This document shows, in pieces, positions 31,784 through 41,029 of a stretch of 64,000 nucleotides of DNA. The DNA is from Phytophthora hibernalis (lineage: Eukaryota; Oomycota; Peronosporomycetes; Peronosporales; Peronosporaceae). The notes under the pieces are model-generated. The model was not told the origin of the DNA. It saw only the letters and a program-made list of their open reading frames with translations, and searched no databases. The first letter of the stretch is position 1. The number at the start of each line of letters is the position of its first letter. Location: positions 842,388 to 906,387 of the forward strand of contig JAAKBF010000218.1 of the NCBI GenBank assembly GCA_012656075.1. Reading direction: 5' to 3'. A program made the position numbers and the translations under genes.

Positions 31784-33853
31784 CTTCTAATTCGACTTTA
31801 CGGATTATCCGGAATACAAGTTTTAGAGGGAATAATATTTCGCGATGTACTCATCAGAATTGCGGCGGCTAAAATTCTGCATATAGAACTTTGTATTGGA
31901 TTATATTCGAGAGGTAAAATGTTGAGTACGCGACATGAGATTTGTTGCAAAGTGGTAGGGTTACGGATATAAACATCCAGGAGAAGCGATTCGCTGTCAG
32001 CCCTCCATTTCGAGATCGTCGCCCAAGAGAATACATTCACTCTTGTCCACCGTGTTTGTCGTCGAGAAGTCATTTCGTCAAATATGGCGGGAGTTGAGCA
32101 AACAGGGATGGAAATACACGAAACCGAGAGGCCCGAGCAACAACAACCCATACCTATCGCCTTCAGGAAATGTGAAAGGGACTGAGAGCGTTGATTTCTT
32201 GGATGGTGTGAACATTGTAAGGGAATTAGCGGGGAGTTGCGACTAACTGTTTTTCTTACTTCAGGTGAGGAAAGTCTGCTGGCTAACCCTCCCACTGCTC
32301 CCTTCACCGTCCACGTCAGCACCAACAGCGTCTTCTGCGGTGGGCACCATGTCCTCCGCTGCTACAACTGATGTGACACGCACGCCACCTGCTGTCGCAG
32401 TTGTCGAGGCGACTGCGACTCCCGCTCCACCCGCTACCACCCGTGATGACGCTCCTACAGCTCCTGCTGCCGTTTTTGACGTGGTAGAAGACACCCCTAT
32501 CGACTCTACGCCAGGATTTGCCCCAGCTGATGCAGTGTTGACTGTCTCTGCTCCAATGGCTCCTCGTGGGGCAACGGGAAAGCGGAAAGCTTATACCAAT
32601 TCGTGGACTGCAAGCAAGAAGCAACCTCGCTCCGGTAAGTTCACGGACACCTGAGTGCTGACGTTTTATCTCTAACTTGAGCGCATTACGGATATTCCAG
32701 ACTCGGCTATTCAGGATACGACCTCTTTGCCGGAGACCGCAACCACGAAAAGAAGCCTGCAAGGAAGCCCAAGGAACCTCGAGCGGCAAAGGGAAAGCGT
32801 ATATTTTCTATCAACCCACGGTCTGCACAACCCCGCTCCGGTAAGTGCACTGATGTCAAAGGTATGAAATTAGTTCATGAACTGACTTTTGACCTTATAA
32901 CGGATATTACAGACTTGCCTATTCCGGATACGACCGAAGCTATTCCGAGGCATACTGAGCAACGTTCTACGGATACTACGGCGGTAAACCCGGAACGTCG
33001 GGGACAGTCTATTCCGGATGCCACGGTGGAGCAGGTGGAGTCTACTATCCGCGTTTCTCCTTCAGTCTCGTTGGACGACTTCGATTCTGACAACTGTCTC
33101 GATGCGCTCAAACGCGACCGCCTCTTCGGTCCGCTAGCTGCAGACGTCTCCACGTAGACCTGCTGACCCAAACGAAGGAGTATTTTGCAGCCGGGAATGG
33201 CATGGAAGATGGTTACCGAGCCGCTCCGCCGTTGGCGCACACCCTCGAAAAGACAGAGGAGATGAATGGAGCAAAACGCCGGCAATGGTCCCGCAAAGTA
33301 TGCTCGGCGCACGCAGGAGCAGGCATTCGTAGCTACGAAACTAGTTTCTACTGCGCAACGTGTTCGCGATTCAAGAAGGGACGAGTGACGCTCTGCAACA
33401 AGGTCCGCCGCCTGGATCAAGGAAACAACCTCACGTGCAGCCAGATCTGGCACCAGGCGTGGAAGATCGGGACGTCTATACCAGCAGATCTGCAACACAA
33501 GATTAGGTTCGTGAAGAAGCGCCGTCAGGAGGTTGAAAGTGATGCTAGTGACGAGTAACGAGGACAATGAAACGGGGGCTTTGTGTTTTGCAGAATGATA
33601 GTGTCGTTCGATCGTATCTGATACCTTGTCGCTGTCCTGCTTGAAACGGTTTTGCAAGGAGATTGCAATTCAGAGTGTTTTGGACAGCTTATGTTCTATG
33701 AATCTTCAGGGATTGTCCAATAAGATACCTTCGTTAACCCACGTGTAGCTGAAACAGGCTTGGGACAGGGTATATTGTATTGATTTCCCGCCATACGTTA
33801 ATTCATATATTATTAGTTACGGATAATCCGGAATAATCTTCGGATTAGAAGGG
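31784..33853 (+). mobile_element. Non-autonomous piggyBac-derived insertion
   Basis: Terminal inverted repeats are visible: CTTCTAATTCGA ... CGGATTATCCG at 31784-31811, and on the other strand CCCTTCTAATCCGA ... CGGATTATCCG from 33853 to about 33822. The right end is followed by TTAA (33854-33857), the piggyBac target; the left TTAA is not preserved. Inside are piggyBac-like N-terminal (about 32060-32215) and C-terminal (33260-33510) domains, but no catalytic domain. It interrupts the Mutator-like ORF. Confidence 0.6.
32057..33558 (+). pseudogene. piggyBac-related gene lacking the catalytic core
   Basis: It starts with SFRQIWRELSKQGWKYTKPR, then NPYLSPSGNVKGTESVDFLDGV, the N-terminal domain of oomycete piggyBac proteins. 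A Thr/Ala/Pro-rich exon follows (32265-32634), then an intron (32635-32700), a basic exon, a second intron (32841-32912) and an Asp/Pro/Thr-rich exon ending at 33157. From 33202 an ORF carries a Cys-rich domain (RKVCSAHAGAGIRSYETSFY, then CATC and TLCNKVRR), closely like the piggyBac C-terminal domain at 41.1-41.3 kb. The DDD transposase core is absent, so it could at most bind DNA. Confidence 0.55.
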
Positions 33854-33886
33854 TTAAATAGGTATGCATACTTCATTGTTGTAAAG

Positions 33887-34330
33887 TTGGCTATGTCTAA
33901 CACGATCGTTTTTTCTTGCTTTGTAGCACCCGACGAATCAATACCCACGGAGTTTCGTTCGGCAAACAAGACATTTCGCTGCACCCACGGCATTTCGCAG
34001 AGTTTTCGTTCGAAAGGCCACCGCAACCGCAAGATACGTTACTGTGGATGCCTCGCTCGGTTCACTGCTGTTGTGACTTCGACAGATAAGGAAGAGTTTA
34101 TGATCAAGGTTATCAACGAGGTGCGCTAAGGATAGCATTGCTGTACGTTTACCGTGGTATTCTAACTTTGCACTTTATTATTAGAACCATACCCATTCGC
34201 ACCCCACGACTCCATCTCAAGCTTCATCATACCTGACAACTAAGACGCTACCGATGGATGAAGAAGACCGTAAATATGTGAAAACGTTGGCGGATGTACG
34301 AGCAAATTTTTTGAATGAGTGAATTGGTGA
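33887..34330 (+). pseudogene. FAR1/FLYWCH-like zinc-binding part of the Mutator-like transposase
   Basis: After an intron-like acceptor, the frame reads NKTFRCTHGISQSFRSKGHR, then KIRYCGCLARFTAVV, a Cys/His zinc-binding domain typical of MULE N-termini. It continues to NHTHSHPTTPSQ, which supplies the His pair. It then ends at a stop after VRANFLNE. Confidence 0.65.
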
Positions 34331-34378
34331 GTAATGCGTGGTTCAGTTTTGAAGTTCTATTTTATTTAACATGTTTGT

Positions 34379-36169
34379 TTGGATCACTTTCATTGTTTCG
34401 ATTTTCAATATGATAGGGTGCACAGTAGACCGGCTGATTATGAAGTGAAGCAACCACTGGGAAACGATTCCGCAGAAGAGCACTTGAAAAACATGCTGCA
34501 TGCTCTTCGTCAATTGGACGACAGCGAGGTTCTTTTACTACAAGACCAATTGGGACTTACGACTGCGATTGTTATGCAGACCAAAGTGCAGAATATTATG
34601 TTCGACAAGTGGGGAGAGACGTTAGCGATTGACTTCACGCATTGCACAAATAATCTTGGTTATCACTTGGGTACGTATAGATTTTATTCTAGCAACTTTA
34701 TCAATATACCTTATTTAATATACAGCAACTTCAGTTCATTAACACGGCTACATGTTTCTATTGTGCATTTCAGGGAGTTTGGTCGTTACGACAGCTACGG
34801 GCAGAGGATTCCCTGTCGTTGATTTCGTTTGTATAAACGAGCTGGCCGTGACACTGTCAACAATGTTAAATTACTTTAAAGAGAAAATCCAGGTTGGAGG
34901 CGAATTGAGTCTGTCGTGATTGATAAGGATTACTTGGAGTGGGCGTGCTCAAAGAACTCTTCTCAAGCGCCAATATACTTTTGTGCCAATTTCACGCGAT
35001 CAGATACAGGAAGAAGGTTATGAGACGTGACTAAAAGTTTCCCAGTGCATGGAATTGCTGGTGTTGATGACAAAGTTGCTTTATAGGTATGTATGCTTCC
35101 GATTGTTCGTATACTGATCGAATCTCTATCTCACAAAATATCTGTGCATTTTGATTAGCACTTCTCATCCTCGGTACAACGTTCACTATGATGCTTTGCG
35201 TCAATATTGTAAGGACGAGAAACGCCAAACATTCTTTGATTGTTTTGATAAAAACTGGGATTCCTGTAGATATATGTGGGCCAATTTTGCTAGAGGAAAG
35301 GTCTTCACTGCGGGCAATACCACCACCAACAGAATCGAGTCGAACTGGAACCAAGTGAAGATGCTGCTAGGGCACAAGACGAAAATTATGACAAGACTAT
35401 CGCTGGTCTGTTGCAGCATCAAATCACGGTGGTGCAGAAGATCGTTTTGACTATTGGACAACAACACGCAACATCGCGCGTACCCAAGACCGTGCCTAAG
35501 TTCTTAAAAGCTGTAGCAACTAAGTTGTCCGGGGATTTTTTGCGACAGTGAAAACAGAGTGGGAACGTTTCGTGAATATGATGACGGACGCATCGTGCAA
35601 GCGAGTTGAGGGAACTGTTTCATGCTGGAAAGTTCACTGCAAAAACGCAACTTTTGTGCCATGACATTGATTGGACATGCACCTGCTTATTTTACAAAAG
35701 TCATCGCCTACCATGTAGCCACATTATGCGCTTGGCTGAATCCGGACACGAGTTTCAAGTACTTCCAGGTATAACGGTCCATGATCGGTGGAGAACATAC
35801 GCCGCGTTGGATGTGAAACGAATTGGTGGTGAGAGCACAACTCCAGCACAAGCTAGGAAACCGAAGGAGGTCGTATACGTTCGCCTGTACCGGAAAGAAC
35901 GTGCCAACCAGGTAGTTTTGTCGTCGTCAGAAAAATATTCCTATGCAAAAGCGATGCTGGAGCCACTACTCGAGCATTTGTCGTGCTTATCAAGTGCAGA
36001 CTTTTATCAAGAGCTGGCTGCATGGAGAGATACGGTCGATGTTGGCCTAAATCGTTATAATGCTGATGAAAAAGAGGTGACAATAAGAAACATGATGTCG
36101 ACACTGATGAAGAGAGTGAAGAGGACCTATTCTCTCCAGTGGATCCTTCGGACGCAATGGAGACAGTGA
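34379..36169 (+). pseudogene. MULE catalytic core and SWIM finger
   Basis: The core begins with a helical lead-in (LKNMLHALRQLDDSEVLLLQ). FDKWGETLAIDFTHCTNNLG then holds the first catalytic Asp (about 34610-34660). SVVIDKDYLEWA marks the second (about 34915-34935), after frame changes. YCKDEKRQTFFDCFDKNWDS and TTNRIESNWNQVK follow (35205-35360). The SWIM zinc finger IDWTCTCLF ... CSHIMRLAESG is at 35660-35745. The remaining frame to 36169 is helical and of unknown role. Confidence 0.75.
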
Positions 36170-37204
36170 AGCTTATGTATGAGCTGGAAAATTATGTGCC
36201 TAGCATGGACGTATGTACAGATGGGGATAACGAGTCTGAGTCAGAAGACAAAGTTCCACCCACCCACGCAAATCTCAGCCCTATAAGAAGATATTGACCC
36301 ATCTTCACGTCCATCTTCCGGCGCGTGTAATAAGGAAGAGATCGAGACCAAGGAGCGGAAACAAGTCACCCCAATCCGCGCAGTTGAAATTATCAACATA
36401 CCAAAGCCAAAACGTCGAGGAAATTCGACGGTGACAACGAAACAACTCAGACAAACGACACTGATATCGGGCAACAACGCGCCTTGCTGTTCACAAGTAT
36501 CCCAGTGGTCTTACCGTGACTCTAGATCGCCTTCTTATTGGGGCACGAAACACTCCAAATTGGAAGTGTGTGGCAGAGACGCTAGACAAGTATCCCGTCC
36601 AGTTTGAAGACGCTTATTTGAGAGGACGCAGCATCGAGTGTAGTTGGGAAGCAATGCGGCCATCAAACTACATGCACCCTTTCGTAATTCCAGTGGATAT
36701 TACACGCTCACTCCAGGCATCGATCATTACAGCAAGGAAATAACTGTGCAGCCCGGCAGAGATTGAAGAGAGTGTAAAAACGCAAGGGTTTATGCTTGAT
36801 CTGGTTGCAACGATTGACCCAAAGCTTTGGAAGATGAGCGGGTACGTTTGCTTTACACTAAGGTTGTTTTATAAGTTGCTATAATATGGCGACTTTATCT
36901 ATATGCACTGCTTGCAGTCAATTCGTGGGTGCGTTGACGGGGTTTCATGGCATCAAGTTCAAGTGGCGCATGTGGGCTGAAGACAGGAAGTGACTGGAGC
37001 AAGATTGGCGGAAAATCAAATCGAATGTAAGCCTCTTTGAGGTACCGACAAATACGACAGGCATATCAGAAGATGCTACTTGCCAAAGACACCGCGTTCT
37101 GGCCAACGAAGTGATTAGCAAGTTTGCTTCAAGCAGACTGCTCACGGAGTTCATAACACAGTCGGAGGCGGATCCATCACCTTTGAAAACATCGTTCGTG
37201 GGCT

Positions 37205-37856
37205 GTGTCGAGGGTGGTCAACGATAGCCACATCAACTTCTGCTTGTGGACACTTGGAGGCTTGGAGAGAGGCATTCACGTGATCTCATCGCTGTTGTGG
37301 GATATTGGGTGGCCAAGTACGCCGAAGGTTGCCCGTGGCAATATCAAATTTGTTCTTCATCCGGTAAATCTGGACGCGAACCATTGGGGGATCATCATCA
37401 TACGGTTTCAAAAAACAGGCACTGTCTTGCAGACGCAAGTTTACATGTACGAACCTCTAATGAATGAGTGCTACCACGATGGAATGCGGACAGTTTGGAA
37501 GGGTATACCAAAGGTCAAGAACGACGGAGGAAAAGAAGGACTTCGGGAATACCTAAAACGATGGCACGCAGCTTCCATGCCCAATGTGGAACTTCATTTT
37601 CAGAAGGTTAAGTGGTGCTTGCGCCTCAACAGCCCGATTCAGCAGTTGTGGCGTTTTGATAGTAGCCCAGGCGCATAATTACATCACCGGAAACCTTGAG
37701 CAGCAGAAGTATGCAGTCTCTAAGAACGACGTCAAGATCATGCTCTTGCGGATGCTATGGGTCATCACCCACCATTCAAAAGAGCGACCTATCTCCAACT
37801 ACGATGCTGCTAAGACAAGTGCAATTCTCCAGAAGCTTAAGAAAGAATTGTATTAA
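37205..37856 (+). pseudogene. Ulp1/C48-like protease domain of the Mutator-like element
   Basis: VNDSHINFCLWTLG opens the domain. LDANHWGIIIIRFQ gives the catalytic His (about 37375-37390), and the position usually held by Asp reads MYEPL, a Glu. After a frame change SSCGVLIVAQAHNYI carries the Cys (about 37640). It then runs to a stop at 37856. SUMO-type proteases process or remove ubiquitin-like modifiers. The Asp-to-Glu change and the frame break suggest it is inactive. Confidence 0.65.
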
Positions 37857-37910
37857 ATGGGTGGATGGGTCTGCCGGCATTAACATTTCAATACAGGCGT
37901 GTCCATTGCG

Positions 37911-38171
37911 TTATTCTTTGAGCTTGTTGATGTCCATCTCCAGCACCACGCCGAACGAAAGATGGACATCTTGGTCAACTCCCTCTTCAGGTAATTCTGC
38001 ATCCAACTCGTAAATGCGCTGTTGCTCCTCTTCAAAGCGGTCCTGTAACTCCAGCTGAATTGCCAAAATCTCACCCAAGCTGCGTTGAACCTCCTCCAGC
38101 ATGCCCCTCATATTGTCCAGTTCACCCGTTCGCGTGCGCACTAGCTCACGTGCAAGATTTCTCTGGTTCAT
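37911..38171 (-). CDS. Small coiled-coil protein, 86 residues
   Basis: An intact ORF from an ATG at 38171. It is almost entirely helical and charged: RTRTGELDNMRGMLEEVQRS, LGEILAIQLELQDRFEEEQQ and so on, with heptad-spaced Leu/Ile. It has no signal peptide or membrane segment. It converges on the Ulp1 end of the Mutator-like element, with about 54 bp between the stop codons. It may be a second gene of that element or a fragment of a longer host protein. No family was recognised. It is notable for being uninterrupted among decayed neighbours. Confidence 0.5.
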   Translation of the reverse strand: MNQRNLARELVRTRTGELDNMRGMLEEVQRSLGEILAIQLELQDRFEEEQQRIYELDAELPEEGVDQDVHLSFGVVLEMDINKLKE

Positions 38172-39184
38172 TGCACCGCAGGATCTTCGTTGGCGATAAG
38201 AAAAAACGCTAAGTATGAAATCCGTGTTGTGTACGTATTTTGTGGTGCGTACACATATATCTGTGGAACACAGAAATACGTGTCGACCACATCGATTTAG
38301 ATTCTCTAAATGTAGACATATACCTTGTCACGAGGCCACGTGGCTTGGGTCATTTAAAATATAAATATAATACCGGCCGCCAGCTGTTTATGGTTGCGTT
38401 TAGTCGTAAGGTTGCCACAATTCCTGTCGTCATAGCGTATTTTAAATTGCAGTAACGCCATTCGCAATTGATACTGATTATTCGCAGTTCGTTTAAGGGC
38501 GTATTTGTTTCGCTCTTTTCATCTGGTTAAGTTAGAACTGTCGTTTAGCACAGATTCGGTATTTTTCTCAGAATTTGTCAGAATTAATATGGAAGAAAGT
38601 ATGGCATACAAACTTTTTCGAAAGATACGTGCGCACCGAAATCGATGTGGACCACACACAGACATGCAGCACCAACCGGTCTCGGTGATACCGATACCTC
38701 GCTGGGTGTGGACCCCAATACCGACATGCACAATGCTGGTCGCTCCACCGTCCGCCCGCCCGCCGCTCAGCGCGTGCACACAATAACTCTGACGCCGAGC
38801 CAGCTCCCCGCGTGCGGTGGCGCTAAGGTTCAGTGAGCCATGTACGCAGTAGCAGCCACGCAGCAGCACGGCAACCATCTGCTTCAACCACTAATATATT
38901 ACCTTTAATAATTTACGGCCGGTAACTCACTTGAACACTGTCTCCAGCATAGCGAAGGCAACCCTCGGAACGCAGCGTCGTGCGCTAAACCCTGTCACAC
39001 TCGAAATGCTGATGAGCTTTACTGCAGCTACTGAAACGCGCACGTTGTGAGTGAGTGCACTTAGGCAGAAGGCAGGTTAATTATTGCGTGAAGGACTAGG
39101 ATAATTGCAATAATTGACGTTATTTACAGCAGCTTCTAGTAATTTGCGGTTGCTTGTGAGTTTCATTTGTGAACAATGCCGTAA
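38172..39184. other. Intergenic stretch, nothing recognised
   Basis: AT-rich DNA with short frames only. No transposon or gene motif was seen between the small coiled-coil ORF and the histone-like pseudogene. Confidence 0.35.
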
Positions 39185-39470
39185 TCGGGACCCGTGGGTA
39201 TAAAGCGACATCGGCGCATCCTGTACAACAACCTCGACGGCATCTCAAGAGCATCTATTCGTATGCTGGCTCGGCGAGTGAGCGTGATTCGAATGTATAC
39301 CCTAGTATACAACGAAACTCGTGTAGTGCTGAAGGTTTTCATGCAGCATCTTGTCCAGGATGCAGTTGTGTACAGTGACATGCTCGCAGGAAGACCGTCA
39401 CAAAGATGGATGTCCTGTATGCACTGAAACGCAAAGTCGGACACTCTACGGGTTTGGAAACTAAAGTAGT
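39185..39470 (+). pseudogene. Divergent histone H4-like sequence
   Basis: The frame reads GIKRHRRILYNNLDGISRAS, then IRMLARRVSV, ETRVVLKVFMQ and QDAVVYSDML. After a one-base change it continues RKTVTKMDVLYALKRK. This follows histone H4 through all helices (KRHRKVLRDN, ETRxVLKVFL, DAVTYTEHA, RKTVTAMDVVYALKR). By eye about 54% of positions match canonical H4, remarkably low for such a conserved protein. A stop (39183-39185) directly precedes it, so the Lys-rich N-terminal tail is missing, and the normal GRTLYGFGG end is replaced. It is most likely a decayed H4 copy; an H4 variant with a sequence error is less likely. Confidence 0.8.
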
Positions 39471-41029
39471 CTCCTAATGTATCTTTCCATCGTTCTAAAC
39501 GAGCTGCGACCCCTGGGACGCACCCGGGTATGCAGTTAACACCTAGTTTCCGAACGGTACTCGCCTCAGACGTGTAAGCGCACGTCGTAAGTTATGACAT
39601 ACAAAGCACTTGGTATTTGTATTGGCCATGTGTATGACGTCGGGATAGGTGTATAAATTGTCAGCAGATTTTCCGGCCAATGTTATGGCGAAGCTGTTTC
39701 ACGAAAATTGCAGACGCGGTCGAAGCTTGCGCACGGTACGCCCGGCATGCCGACGGTCGGAGGGGGTACCGTTTGACTGGCGCGATCAAAACCTTGTAGT
39801 CACCTTGTGTACCCGACGGCTGGGCGGGTTACGCTCTTCCGGTGTTCGTGAAGACGTTCAGTGGTGACCAAGGCGGAGGTTGGAGCTTGGTTGCTCCTTC
39901 CGGGGTCTGGGTGGGTGACGGTCACGCGGGTATTCTTCACGCTGTCGTCGGTGTGCTGCGATCGAGTCTTGGCTCGCCGATCGCGTGGGGGTGTATCCTT
40001 TTCTTGTGCTGTTGTAGCCCTTTCCGTTGCTTGCCGCCTCCTCTTGGCGGGATCTTGTGATGAAATTGATGTGCGAGCGTACCCTGTCCAAGCTATCCAG
40101 GTGTGCGTCGTGTTCTTGGTTGACGTGGCGAGTTCTTCTTCGGGTAGGCCAATGTACCTCCTTCCCCGGTAGTATAGAAAACACTTGCGTCTTGCAAGGC
40201 AAATCCGAATCTATTATACCAAAGTAACGGTCCTAAAGATCTCTCCCCATCTCGCTCTCTTCCTATCCCTCTTGCGTGCTTCCCGTTTGCGCATTGTACC
40301 ATGAACCTGATATTATGTACCAAGATCGCGGTACCGTAACAAATTGATAGCTCCATTGTACCCACAATCCATGTGATCGCCCGTACCGAAATGATTGCTC
40401 CAGATCAACTCCCGCAGATCGCGAGTTGGCAGATCGCATATTGGCAGATCGCGTGTCCCAATGATTGCACCTGATTGTGCTGCACCAGATCGCGTATCGG
40501 AATGATTGCGCCAGACGAATCAGGTCGGTGTGTACCCAATTGTTGGTACATCGGTCAGGTCTCGCCCAGATGCCACACAACCGGATGTAATCAGACACAG
40601 CTGCAGCTCTCGGGTCGCGATCCATCAATCGTGATCTTTGGGTCCTCATGTCGCCTCGGATTGGTGAAGCTCTGCAAGAGTCAGACTCAATTACCCCTGC
40701 GCTATTTGTATGTGGCGGTTAAGCGAACCGCCCAAGATCTGCAAATTTGGTCGGAATTCACCATACGTCATTGTGATAGAGCAACCGCCGCTCATTTTCG
40801 TAACAGACTCCACTTACAGTCAACATATGGCTGAGGAGGTGCAACTCATTTCAGAAAACACATGAAAGAAGGTACGTTGGCTCAACAAACTTTGCATTCA
40901 ACCACACGAAGCTCACCACTCATCAACTGAAACGCAGCCTACACGCGCATTCAACATTACTGTCATCGTCAGCGTCGCCGCCATCGCTTCCTTCCTCGCG
41001 GGAAGCGGCAGTTCCCGCCGTGTCGTCTT
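39471..41029. other. Repeat-containing stretch without recognised genes
   Basis: A minus-strand frame at 40202-39858 (charged, Arg/Ser-rich, 114 residues) is open but shows no family motif. A short-repeat cluster lies at 40390-40509. Nothing else could be supported. Confidence 0.35.
40390..40509. repeat. Cluster of AATGATTGC and CAGATCGC repeats
   Basis: AATGATTGC occurs at 40390, 40460 and 40501. CAGATCGC occurs at 40415, 40430, 40445 and 40486. The two words alternate within 120 bp, which suggests a decayed tandem repeat or a cluster of binding sites. Confidence 0.6.

Larger units (their letters stand above)
31283..37860 (+). mobile_element. Second Mutator-like element with Ulp1 domain, interrupted
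   Basis: The pieces run in order on the plus strand: an acidic N-terminal ORF ending FRVRSSQTT (31283-31780), a piggyBac-derived insertion (31784-33853), a FAR1-like zinc domain, the MULE catalytic core, a SWIM finger and a Ulp1-like protease. Stops and frame changes occur throughout, so it is inactive. It is the same domain architecture as the 8.8-12.1 kb element, but the sequence is clearly different, indicating two separate families or very old copies. Terminal inverted repeats were not found. Confidence 0.7.

Noticed and set aside
32316..32789. Minus-strand ORF over the piggyBac-derived insertion
   Set aside because: Overlaps the plus-strand exons with recognisable splice sites and shows no motif.
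38505..38890. Overlapping ORFs on both strands near 38.7 kb
   Set aside because: Low-complexity, no start context, no similarity to any recognised family.
39858..40202. 114-codon Arg/Ser-rich minus ORF as a possible gag fragment
   Set aside because: Composition is suggestive but no gag helix or zinc knuckle can be seen.
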